This document shows positions 13,701 through 25,800 of a stretch of DNA of 64,000 nucleotides, piece by piece (positions within the stretch are counted from its first letter, which is position 1; each line of letters opens with the position of its first letter). A program made the position numbers and the translations under genes. The stretch comes from Paratinospora sagittata (Eukaryota > Streptophyta > Magnoliopsida > Ranunculales > Menispermaceae), in contig CM069612.1 of NCBI GenBank assembly GCA_035771175.1, positions 25,650,987 to 25,714,986 of the forward strand, written 5' to 3'. A model generated the notes under the pieces. The model saw nothing but the letters and a program-made list of their open reading frames with translations. It did no database searches and had not been told where the DNA came from.

Positions 13701-14453
13701 AAGGAAAAAAAAGTTCTAGAGAGAGAGAAAGGAAATGTGGAAGAAGAAGAAGGGGGGCAAAGGTGAAAAAAGTTGAAAGCGTTACTGCGTCTGAAGCCTT
13801 ATTTTTTGGACAGTTTTTTAATTCTGGTTTTGTTTGGTTTGACGGGAATGCCCTTTGGGGAGGTTTGTTTTTCCTAGATGGTGTGATTGAGTGGGCCTCG
13901 GTACGACAGGTATAGAGGACTTTTTGTATTTCGAAAGGACCGAAAGGAGCGGATGAGTGGATGAGTGACACGTCAGTGAGCACGGTTACTCTGCATTGAC
14001 AGGTGCAGAGAAGGAATGTACGCAAGGGCCTGTTGTGCTGACGCTTGGTTAGAACGATGCCACGTTAACAGTAATTAAAAAAAAAGTTAGGTCATCTGTC
14101 CGAAAACTAAAATAATAAAAAAGTTATTTTCTAAATATTTTTATTTTAAAATTAAATTTTTATTTTTAAATATCTAATTAAACTCAGTATTAGAGGTTTT
14201 CAACTAGTTCAACAAAATTGATTTAATTAACTGATGGAAAAATGCACATGTTATGTACGTCATGTAAATTTAAAATATAATTTCTATTAATTATATATAT
14301 AATTGTAAGTTTTTTTATAAACCTCAAATGTTTTTTTATTGCAATGAAAGGGTACGAATGACTCTATTTATTTAGAGTTTAGGGCAAAAAATTAAAAAAT
14401 AAGTAAAAGAAAAAATGGTAATCAAAGGAAGCCATAAAAACAATGTTTTTTTT

Positions 14454-14603
14454 AATATTAATCTAACTATAAAATATCGTAACTATATATATAACTACAC
14501 ATACATATTTACGTATTTTAATATATATAAAATATTAATATTCAATGAATATGCATGTATAGTTGTATACGTAATTGTAAAATTTATAATTAGATTAATA
14601 TTT
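14454..14603. mobile_element. Foldback MITE (ATTAATCTAA family)
   Basis: The left arm starts AATATTAATCTAACTATAAA and the right arm ends TTATAATTAGATTAATATT, its inverted complement. The arms extend about 60 bp, with TATAACTACACATACATATT matching the inverse of ATATGCATGTATAGTTGTAT. No ORF. The same family appears at 30010-30170 and, decayed, at 16675-16795 and 48372-48525. Its arm resembles the 129-bp satellite unit at 62 kb. Confidence 0.7.
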
Positions 14604-16674
14604 TTTTATTATTTTATATATAAGTTTAGGGTTGTTCATCCTACCAACCGACCTGAATCTTATAAATTGGGTAGGGTTAGGAATTAACAACCCGATCAAG
14701 TTTATATTATGTCAAGATTTTGTAAATTAACTCGATCAACCCGAACTCATTAAGAATAGTAAGCATTTCTTTAGTTAACATTTTTATTAGAGTCAATTAT
14801 TATTATCGGATCATTAATAAAATAAGGTAATGCTAAGAGACACATTATTGATATACTTTATTGACATTGTAGGTAGGAGTTATTAAATCGCCTTCAATCA
14901 CGCATCAACACCTTAAATCATACTATAATTGCGTGATTTGAAACGATCTAATAAATTTTACCTACAATATCAACAAATTTTGTTAATAATGTATGTGTTA
15001 AAATAACATAAATACAAATATTATTTAAAATTATATTCAGACTTAAAAATTTTATAGACATATTAATATTAATCTTAAAAATTGGCTTAAAAAATAAAAA
15101 ATTTATCCGACCCAACTTAACGTATGTGAACACTCTGCTACATAAGTTTTTGCCATGGAGTAAAAGTGGAAACCATGATGCAACAAATGAAAATGTTGAA
15201 AATGACAAGGGCAAAAAGACAAGGAAGAGACACTTCCATTAATTTTAAAATTAATTATTAATCATCTAGAGAGTGGACCTACCAAACATGGGAGACAAAG
15301 TGTTTATAGTGATAAAATATGTAATGAGCCCACATAAATGCACATGTATTTCTAATCAAGTTATATAAATTGTAAAATTTGTTATGTTCACACTCTAACA
15401 ATCAAAAGACAAAAACAAGTTTGACTGACTTGTTATCTTCAAACTGTTACTAAAAGTTAGATGAATATTAAACATGATATCTACCAAATAGAATCAGATA
15501 ATTAATGATCACCTTTTCATTTGTTATGAATAGTAACCCCCCTATCTTTTTCATGAAATGATTTCTAAATTTCTCTAAAGTAAATTCAAAACCTCAAAAC
15601 CTTACATTTATTTAAAATATAAATAGATTTTCATTATGGCATTAAACTTTATTGTATTCATAATTCAAGGATTTGCAGCCCCTAAACTAATACTTTTAAA
15701 TTCGAAAATTTACAGAGACAATGACACTTCTCTTAATAAGAATGAATAAAAATTTAAATTTATTATATGTTAACACTTATGTTTACCTTTAATCACGCAT
15801 TAACATATTATTTAAGATAATTTAAAAATGTTAAGGTGCTATAATTAGAATTGTAATCACTTCCAACTGCTCATCAAATTAAGGAATAAGGATAGATAAA
15901 TTCCAGTCATACCAAAGACTAAAAATTCAAGTCCTAAAAAAAAAAATAACAAAGTTAGGTTATATTTAGTTTATGATTCAGATACAATTTTTTTATATCT
16001 AAAAATTTGAAACAGAGAAAATGAATTTAATTGGTTGAAACCCGAAAATAGATTTCTGAAATTTACAAAAAAAAAAAATATGTTAATTTTTTGTGAATCT
16101 TTTCTAGCAAACATACATAAAAAAATAAAAAAAATAAAAATATATACTGTCTAAAAACTAAACATACCAATAAATAAATAAATAAATACAGCACAACCGT
16201 GCAAGAGAATGTGTTGTGTGCTTTTATTGAAAAATGGCCCACCTTAGTGAGTGGTTGTTAGCTAATTTAAGCATAGACGAAGGCAGATACCGGGTCACAA
16301 GCTCTTGCTAACTGAGCCACAAACATTTCTTTCTTGAAGATCTTGTAGCCCTTTAGCCTTAGCCTTAGGCTTTAAAAGTGAAGGTGTAGAGCCAATTTCA
16401 GATTACCAGATGTTGACTGACGATGATGTAGGAATCCCTCACTCCAAGTTAACCGTTTTGGACTTTGGATGTTAACAACCATTTTTTCATTGTCCCACAA
16501 GTCACGAGCATGGTTGTTGATTTAAAAATTTGAAAGGAAAAAGACAATTCTCTTAATAAAAATAGACGAAAACCTACTCAAACTCGTAATGAAACTCAAA
16601 CTCGTAATGAATTTTTCAACCGCACATCGTACTTTGTTCTCTGAACCAGCGAACCAACCCCTTATTAATTTTTT

Positions 16675-16795
16675 ACGTATTTCAATTATGTAATAAATGT
16701 TCTAATAAATGTAAAGGTATAGTTATATGTGTAATTTTTATTTTTATTATTTTAATAGTTAAATTAACATTTTCTTGTAATTTATACTTCATATT
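16675..16795. mobile_element. Decayed half copy of the ATTAATCTAA-family MITE
   Basis: Read on the minus strand it gives GTTAATTTAACTATTAAAA, then ACATATAACTATACC, then TTTATTACATAATTG, in the same order as in the copy at 30010-30170. The other arm is not clear. Confidence 0.4.
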
Positions 16796-17287
16796 TAATG
16801 TTTTTGTTTAAGAAAATTTGGTAGGTTCAAAAATGTTAATTTTTGCATTCAACCGAATCAAATATAAAACTTAAAAGTGAATAATTCTAAGGAGAAACAA
16901 AAATGATGGAATGATAAAAAGTTGGGAATTATTTTTTTTCTTAACAAGCGTGTAAAAAAAATACATAATAATGAAGAATAATGGGATAAGCATATTTATG
17001 AGACAAATCAATTCTACTAATAAGCTAAATGAACATAATAATCACAATCAATTGGATTGAAGAAGGATCCAAAAAAAAATTCTGCAGCAGGTTACTGCAT
17101 GCCTCCCCCCTTTGAAAGAATCCATCGGAATTTAAATCGTTTACTTCGCCGAGAAAGGCACAAGGACTGCAGCTGCTGCACTCCTACGCCTCTTGTGCAA
17201 CCCGTCTGGGATATTGCAACCCTGCATTCTCATTTGAGATGCCATTGTTAAAACTTCGATGAACACCGGATATTATTAGTCCCCTTC

Positions 17288-20200
17288 TCATCGTTTCTTT
17301 GGAGGCTCTCTCTCTATCATGTGTAAGAGATCCTGAACAATTTCAGACATAGGTGGACGGAATTCTGGCTCTGACTGCATAACACAAAAGGGCAGCTTTG
17401 AAATTAGCTTAGTGTTCTCATCAACATTACTTTAAATCAAAATAATAAAACACAACTCATTAAATTTGTTTGAAAGTTAATTAATTAAGGCTCATATTGA
17501 CAGTCTGTTTGAAGTGGCTCATTTACATCGGTATGACTCTAAATCAGTGTTGTCAATTCGTCACCTAATACTACCAGAGCGCTCTTTTTTGGTAATTTGA
17601 AAAGCATCTGACAGGAGGAAATCTTGACTTTTTATTCCATATTTTTTTCATTTCCTTTCCTAAAACATTAGAGGACTAATGGACCGAACTCTAAAAGAAC
17701 GCATTTATTCTACAAGAAAAAAGAAATTTGACTTGGCAAAATTAAGAAGCAACTTTGGATTTGGAACCATCAATCATCAAAGTTTAAATGTCTCATATTA
17801 GGATATTATATAGGTTATTCAAGTTTCAAAACCTCAACTATTGAATTTATATATTATCATGCAATTTATTTATCTTAAATCATCTAGTTTGTTCCAAGGT
17901 CAAGCCTAGGGAAGGTGAATTGTCTAATCATCACCTTAAAGCTAGATGGAGTATACAGCCAATCCAAATAGTAGGCATAAGGCTTCACATTTTCACAGTT
18001 TTAAAGTGTTAAGATGTGTGTGTTTATATTATCTTAACCATTGCACCAATCAGAAGCTTCTGACATCCCACTTATGATAGGTTTGATGAACACTTAAATG
18101 TGGGAACCACTACAAGTGTCTATGTTTTGCAGTCTCCTACAGGCTTTCGGCTGGGAATCAATACTAAGAAAAATGAAGATCAAATTATTCAGTCCATTTA
18201 TAGATTGTTCTCATTTTAATAGAAGACTCCAGCAATTATATAGAAATGAAGGCAAAGAAACTAACCTGGACACAGAGAGAAATAATGTCAGCAAACCGTG
18301 ATAAAGACTTAGCAGGGTAAGCTCCTTTCAGGGAAGGATCGACCATTCTTGACAAAGCATCAATATCATGTAGCCGAGGGATTGCCCACCTTACCAAGAA
18401 TTGCTCTCCACGTGGCCGTGTTCTAAAAAAGAATAATTTAGATGTAAATAAACAGGTTGAACTGTGAAAAATCATAAAACCAAATAGACTAAATGAGAGT
18501 CTTACTTACCTATCATGGGACTTCCTACCCGTGAGGAGTTCTAACATTACTACTCCAAAGCTGTAAACATCACTCTGGTGAGTATAAGTACCCATCTCAA
18601 ATTCAGGAGCACCATACCCATAAGCTGTGAGGAGATGCCCAGATAACTGAAAGTGAAAGTAAATACACCAATATCAGCAAAATGGAGATTGTATTACTGA
18701 GTTTTGTGGTGTTACTTAGTTACAACTAACGATAAAAGACAGGCTCGGGACCTAACCTAGCTAATTGAATATTTAAAACAATACCACCAAGTTCTCAAAG
18801 AAGTTGGTTTGTATAACTTTCCCAAGCATGCCTTCCAACACACTGGAGACTGACCTATTATCAGAAAGGCCCCTTGGGGAGAGGAAGGAAAAACCTAACC
18901 GACCAATCTTTTCCAATATGACACAAACTTAAAGAATTAACTTGAATCAACGTCGTTGCCTTGATTAGAAATAGAGGTTAGAAAATAAATCTGTGGTAAC
19001 AATAGCAATTATACTTAGGAGACTTTAGAAGATCATTTACCTGACTTACAGAACCTGATGATATTAGAGGAGCCAAACCACAATCAGAGACCCTTACTGC
19101 AAGCTCATCATCAAGTAGAACATTAAGAGACTTAAAATTCCTGTGAATGACAGGTGGTTGGCAGACCTCATGCAGATACCTTCACCATAAAAACAAAGCG
19201 AAAACATAAGAATTCATGGTGGCATTGGCTCAATCATGATGCAAGACAGATGAATAAACAAGCTGTTTGGAATTCCAAACAAATAAGTGGCCTTAGCCAC
19301 CATATAGGCATATAGCTATTCTTTCTGGCTCAATCATTTTCAAGTTGGCCTAGAAGATCTATCCTAAGAAGGTATCATCAAATATTTCCCACAGATGACA
19401 ACAAAAAATACGGTAAGTTTGCGTGCAACACTACTATCCTACAGGAGTTTTCCCATTACCTCTATACCAATGCGAATCCTAGTCTCAATAGAAGCTCTAC
19501 AAATATAACAAAGAGGATTAAACAACTATTTCTTTAGTGAACAAGTAGATGTACTAACTCTAGGGCTCTTGCAGCTCCAAGGGCCATCTTGATGCGGGCA
19601 TTCCATGAAAGCATATTCTTGAGTTCTTCGTCAGAGTGGAGAGCATCATGGAGTGTCCCCATACTACAGCACTCATAGATGAGTAGCTGTTGGCTATGCT
19701 CGGCACAGTAACCAACAAGCTCAACAATATTTTTATGTTGAAGTTTGGCGATGCTTGACACCAGCTCAAGAAACTCTTGATCACTTTGCTTTCTAGAAAC
19801 TGCATTATCCAGCTTCTTGACTGCCAATTGCTAAACAAACACACAGAAGTGAAAATGTTAGCACTCAAGACAATTTATGAACTATGGAAAGGTCACATCC
19901 ATTGTTATACAAGAAAGAACCAGAAACAGGAAAAAATAATGTTTTTTCATGCATTAAGAGTTGACAAACATGACAAGGTTGGCAAACATTTCAAATAAAC
20001 CACATCAAGCAAAGCATATGGCTTCATATTCAACCATGATTCCACTTAAGATTGCCTTAACGCCTAACAACAATACAAATTTTTTAGCTAACTAATAAAC
20101 AAGACAAAATTGTTTTTCCATTCTTAGCTGGCATGTGGCACAACATGTGTGACTACATGTACAACGGAGAATTAGCCTTTCATTAACAGCTAAACATATA

Positions 20201-23200
20201 GAATTGAGCAGCAATTTTGTGCACTTGTAGCTGGGATTGCAGTTGAATAAACTGAACAAACTTGGGTTTGGTATTTTAGAGGATCTAGCAGAGGGAAAAT
20301 CTTATAGAAACTGACAAGCAATTTATTGTTTAGGATCTCCTATGAATTAAATGAAACAAGAAAAAGTCAAGACTTTGCTTGCAATAAGTGAATAAAATCT
20401 TAAGACTCCAAGAACCTGAGAGTAGAGGTACTATAACCAGGTTTCATTCAACTGCGTCCAACATGACCTGAATTCACTTAGATTAATGAGAAACATAATT
20501 TATTAGTGACAAACATTATGCAGCAGACAAACACAGTTGATTCTTTGATGCATCATGCAAATGGATTTGCAAAACCTTATCTTCAAAAAATAATGGTCGT
20601 TTTCTGTACAATTTTGATGCATGTTGTCACATTTAGCCAACTCTTATGATTTAAGAATTCAAAACTTCAAAATCAAAAACCTATGTTTATAAAGAAAGTA
20701 AGAATAGAAATGCAAGAAAGATATTGGCAGCATTTGGGATGATATATTGGATAGAGGACTGAGAATGTCATATAGCATGAGCATGTTCCAATAGACTCCA
20801 TGACAGATACACATACACAACAGGAGAACAGGGTGAAGCAAGGGAACCAGTTTCTGAAATAAGGTGGATGAATTAATATTGAACTGCTACAAAGTGGCTT
20901 CATTTGATCAGTTCAGCTCAAAATAAAAAAAGTGCATTACCTTTCCATCAGGGAGCTCCGCCCGGTAAACACTTCCAAGCATGCCTTCTCCAATGAAGTT
21001 TTCTTGAGAAAAGCTGTTTGTGTATTGCTGAAGAGATGCAATTGCGAAAGACCTCACAGAAGTTGGCAGATTAAGACTTTTAGCAGGAGACGATGAGGTA
21101 GAAACTCCAGCAGGTATAATTGGCTCCACAATTAGTTTTTCAATAAGAGGGGGAGGCGGCGGCGGCGGCGGAGGTGGTGGTGGGGGAGGAGGAGGAGGAG
21201 GAGGAGGAGGAGGAGGGGGAGGCGTTACCATTAGATCCAGTCCTGTCATATCAATCTCATGTTCCTCTCGTTTTGGTATTATACCCTTTCTTTTCACATC
21301 CATTTCTTCCTTGTCCCTTGACTTCGAGAGAACACCTGTGCCATGTTCATTGTTTGGTCTCACAACAGATTCTTTTGGAACTGTTCCAAGAGAGTTTCAA
21401 TAAGGTACAAGTTCAAATAAAACAACAAATAGTAAGACAAGACAACCTTTAAAACAAATGTACACTTTACCTTTTTCTAGTTGATTACTTGGTTGGATTG
21501 CAGGTGCAGTCTCTTTTGGCTTCTCTTTTGGGCCTCTATATGCACCCATTTCATGTCTTGTAGAGATTCTGTTAGCCTCTTGCCTTTCTTTGCAACATCG
21601 TAACATAAAAAGCACAAGCCCCATTGCAATCATAATAAATACTAAGACTCCTGCTATTGCAATCCAAACAACTTTTGTAGTTGTCCAAAACTTTTTTGTT
21701 TTTGTGGGACTTGGTCCTTCTGATGCAGATGGTCCATTTGCCTGCTTCCCAGGTTTTTCTCCCCGTCCAGAAGTTGGTGCTGCAGGAATTGGTGGTGGTG
21801 GAGCTGGGATCGATGGAGGAGGAGATGGTGAAGCTGACGGAGCAGTAGTAGTGTTGAATGGATAACCATCCTTTCTGCACAAGCATATTTGACAGTACGA
21901 AATGGTAGATGAGTAACCACAAGTCCACCAGCAGGATCAGCAAAAAGTTTGTATTTGCTGCACTATAATAGACTGAGCAGGGTACAACATATGACAACAA
22001 AAGAAGTTTGATAAATAAGATGTTTGCTTATTGGAGAACTATACCAATGTGCAATACTGCAATCATAGTTTGCACCTAACTAAAATGGATTTACCAAAAG
22101 CACAAGGCTTCCCGCCACTGTGGCATTTAGGAAAGGATCAAGGTACTAGCCTCATTCGTGCTTCGCGGAGAGGTTGTGCCACATCAAATCAATGCTAAAG
22201 ATATGCCAATATGGGGACTAATGCATCATTAACTTTTACTGGACATATATTTGGACTCCCAAACAAAAAATATATATTTTGGAGATAAATCAAAGGATGG
22301 TGGCCTTAGCTTGACAATGTCAGTGGGTGTATATAATGAAATTTCATCCAAATTCCGTCTTATCCTAAACAAACTGCTTGCATTCCAATTTTCAGTTTCT
22401 AAAAATCAGACTTGTCGGGCTTCTACACATCTAAAGCTCTATTTAGATTAATTTATCTAAATGCTTACATTATTTATCTGTTTATTCCTTTTTACCATTA
22501 TGAAATACTAATTCAAATATATAACTGCTTAGATATTACCATAATTTCACAGGGTATCTATGGGATCACCAAATTTATCCTAATTGTGCCTCTGTAAATG
22601 TTTGATAATCAGAAACATGCCAGGCACATTATTTTCTATTTCATCAGGATACCAGAGATGAAAATATGAAGTAAGCAGGAAAATATATATATATGAAACA
22701 GGAGTACAGGCCTGCCCGAAACCTTCCTATATGTATTAAATTTTTTAAGTTTTTTTTACCCATCTATGGTTTGATATTAGAAATTTCCTTTTAATATATC
22801 GCTGTAATATATATATATATACAGTGTTATTTATTGATTAAGTTGTAAAACCAAAAATTAATAATAATTTAGATGCAGGAGCTAAACTCAAACATTAATA
22901 ATATATCGCTGTAATATATGTAGCGATTTCTTGGCATTTCAAGTTCTCAAATGCCTCTCACACACTTTGAACCTCTGTTGGACTAAAAAATATGTCCTTT
23001 AAGCTTATATATGGAGTACTTAGTAGGCAAAAGCATTTCACATTCGACGGGGTTTGTGATATCTGCTATCAAATCATTTGGCAAAGTTGTCTTACAATAA
23101 CAGTTATGTATTTAAAAAAATATTGGTCAAAGATAAAACTAAGTCCATATGTGTTTTCAAGAACTCTTACTTGAAACTTGGGATTCCCAGCATCTTCTCA

Positions 23201-25138
23201 GGTATTGGTCCAGAGAACAGGTTATTCTCTATATTCCTGTTCCATAAGTCAGCCAGTAAACAACAGGCAAAGATTAAGGTGTCCATCAATGCCAAATAAA
23301 TATAGAACTTCAAGTTATAACATCCCTAAAACTCATAAACTTAGTTCAGAATTTAACAAAAAAAAAAGTGGTAGAGAAACATACAAATCTCTCAGAGGAA
23401 GATCTTGAAGAACGTCAAGAGTTCCAGATAGACGATTGTCCTGTAAGCGTCTGTCAAAGAGAAGTACAATCAACTTATGAAAGCAGAGGATGTCAAGAAA
23501 GTGCCATTCTAAAGAAAATTACTCACAAGGTGGTCAGAGTTGACAAGTTTCCAAAAGAAGGAGGCAATGGGCCACTCAAATTGTTACCAGAGATATCCCT
23601 GAACAGTGTAATAAATGGTTAGCATCAATGGCTGGGAAGCTACCCAAGACTCATCGAAAGAAAATGATTGAAGAAATTAGCACAAAACCTACAGATTGAC
23701 TAAGCCCACAAGAGTCTGGAAGGAATCTGGTAACTCCCCATCTAGAAAGTTATTGTTGAGCGACCTAAGAAACATAAATTTTACAATTTATAAACTAAGA
23801 ATAATGATAACATTAACTCTACTACAATTGGTCTAAAGATAAACAGAGCAGAAATGCAAACTTACATAGCTGCCAATTGGGTCAAAGAGGACAAAGAGCT
23901 TGGGATGCTTCCTGTGAACCCGTTAGCTGAAAGAAAACTGCCACAGGTGAAAGAAAGCATACTTTTCATACAAGGAGCATTAAATGGATATTAGATAACA
24001 GGCCAAAGCTCACAATCAACGTGATTTGACATGATGGATAGCTTGCTATACTTAGGAATCACAATAGAACAGCCAAAATAGAGGACATACAGGTTCTGCA
24101 TGGTAAGAGGTAGATTGGATGGAATGCTGCCCCCAATGTGGTTGTTGCTGAGATCTCTGCCTCACAAAAATAGCATTGAGAAAGTGTCAAAAAATGCATC
24201 AACCTCCAGTTAAATGATAATTAATTAAAAAAGTTATGTCTTTTTGACAATTTGCAGAAAAAAAAAATTCTGATGTTGCCTCCCCTCTACATGGTTCACA
24301 CACGGCAGAATGACCCATTTGACTCCTTGCCTTCTAAAACATTTAATTAACATAAACTCAGATTATTAAAAAAAAATCTTAAATATCTAACAGAGACAGC
24401 TACTTCTTTTGCCTTTAGCCAATCAAAGGGCATACATATAATGAGAACAACTGAATCAAGAAGGAAGCACGACTGTCTATGCACGAATACATCTTTGGAT
24501 AACTGCATAGTGCTCATACTAGTTTGAGGTCCACTACCAAATTAATAAACCTTTTATTACCAATATTATTCTGTATAACAGTATGAGAAATATGCAACAA
24601 AGTACTTACATTGACAATATTGAGGCAAAAGATTGCAAATTATCACCCAATTCTCCTCCCAAATTTGCACCGTTAAGGATTCTGCAAAACCCAAATGCCA
24701 GTAGAGCTAAATACTACATTTTTTATGGAACTTTTACATCCAAAAAAGTTTTGAGAGAAATGACCAGACATGCGACTTATGTTTGAGTCAGCACATTGAA
24801 CACCTTGCCACGCCTCTAAACATGGGTCTCCTCCATTAGCAATCCATCCAGGAAGAGGAGGAGACCCCATTGCAGCATATAAGCTATTTATAGCAGCAAC
24901 TAACCAACAACAAAAAAAAAAAAGAAAACATACAAAGTTAGTACAACAGAACTAAATTAGATCTATAACAGAAAAAACAGTACAAAAAAAAGAACAAATC
25001 AAATACAAAAAATTCAGCTTTACCATCCTGAGGAATAGTGAATCCATATACAAATGGGGACATAAAAATCACAGTCAAACCCATGAAAACCCGAACACAG
25101 ATCTCCCAATTCAAGAACTCCATCACTGATATTCTCAT
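17288..25138 (-). CDS. SRF6/SRF7: STRUBBELIG-receptor-family LRR receptor-like kinase (SRF6/SRF7 type), 16 exons
   Basis: Plasma-membrane LRR receptor-like kinase; SRF proteins are plant LRR-V kinases. Coding exons: 25138-25024, 24899-24777, 24681-24610 (or from 24706), 24156-24091, 23937-23866, 23764-23693, 23598-23527, 23450-23385, 23236-23171, 21874-21471, 21380-20941, 19830-19559, 19179-19041, 18646-18510, 18422-18266, 17374-17288. Order: hydrophobic N-terminus, LRR N-terminal domain ([19 protein letters not shown]), LRRs in 66-72 nt exons, Pro-rich ectodomain, a TM segment ([20 protein letters not shown]), a run of 25 prolines, then the kinase. The P-loop GEGMLGSV and AVKKL are present, but the catalytic loop is [11 protein letters not shown] (Asp replaced) and DFG is DCG, as in atypical SRF kinases. 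The start could also be the ATG at 25123. The exon 2/3 junction does not close with canonical sites at the conserved position. The upstream acceptor adds 25 nt and restores the frame (2385 nt, 794 residues). Confidence 0.9.
21148..21222 (-). repeat. Trinucleotide run coding for 25 consecutive prolines
   Basis: Seventy-five bases made only of CCN codons (a CCT/CCC block, then CCA, then CCG on the coding strand) within the exon at 20941-21380 of the SRF-type kinase. The run separates the juxtamembrane segment ([10 protein letters not shown]) from [14 protein letters not shown]. Related SRF6/7 proteins carry a short Pro stretch here, so this is an expansion. Confidence 0.95.
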
Positions 25139-25800
25139 ACTCAAACCAGAAAAAAAAAAAAAAAAAAGAAGAGTCAACTATACATCAACCACTGCAATCA
25201 ATTTCACCAGCATCTCCCTCTCAAATCTGAAACCAAGAACCAAACCAACAAAAATCCAAAAAAAAAAAAAAAAAAGATATTAGAGATCTCAACTAGTAAA
25301 TCATAATTAAACATTTCCTTTATCTACTCCAACAGCATTTAATTTAGCTGAAACTAACATCAAGCAGCCCATAAAAAGCTCCCATCTTTGAAACAGAAGA
25401 TTCCAGTAGAAAACTCCATTAAACTTTAGAAACCATTTCACTGAAATTACCAAAGAGATCTCTACAATATCAACCCAACAAAAAAAAAAATTAAAATTAA
25501 ATTAAAAACACAAAACTTCGCCGCTAAGATTCAACAAATCTGCTACACAGCATGAACAGAAACCAACACATAAATTATAATTTTTTTTAAAAAAAAACAC
25601 ATAAATTCCAATTAACGAAATTTAATTGAAAAAAGAGAAAACTGGTGAGAAATTCGAAGACTTGAAACCCTAACCTAACGTTCTGAAGAGGAAGAGATCG
25701 AAAAGGCGAAAGCTTTGGAAGGTTTCAAACAAGTACAGAAAGCTTTGCTTCAGACTTTCAGGTCTCTCTCTCTCTATGCCACTGAGAGCCAAACGGTTTA
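25139..25800 (-). promoter_or_regulatory. 5' UTR and core promoter region of the SRF-type kinase
   Basis: A plausible acceptor (TTTCAG, about 25229) precedes a leader exon that runs into the start codon. A leader intron may reach about 25670, where GAACGTTAG is followed by GTTAGGG. A CT/GA-rich tract near 25762-25776 suits a plant start region. An 11-codon upstream ORF (ATG about 25217, minus) would lie in the leader. All limits are inferred. Confidence 0.4.

Larger units (their letters stand above)
13700..17000. other. AT-rich spacer between KTN80 and the SRF-type kinase
   Basis: No convincing gene. The short ORFs are AT-rich and resemble nothing known to me. The proximal part must include the KTN80 promoter. 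MITE-family relics sit at 14454-14603 and about 16675-16795. The distal end grades into the probable 3' UTR of the kinase gene (about 17000-17287). Confidence 0.6.

Noticed and set aside
21174..21452. Plus-strand ORF with poly-Glu
   Set aside because: It is the antisense of the polyproline run in the receptor kinase exon.
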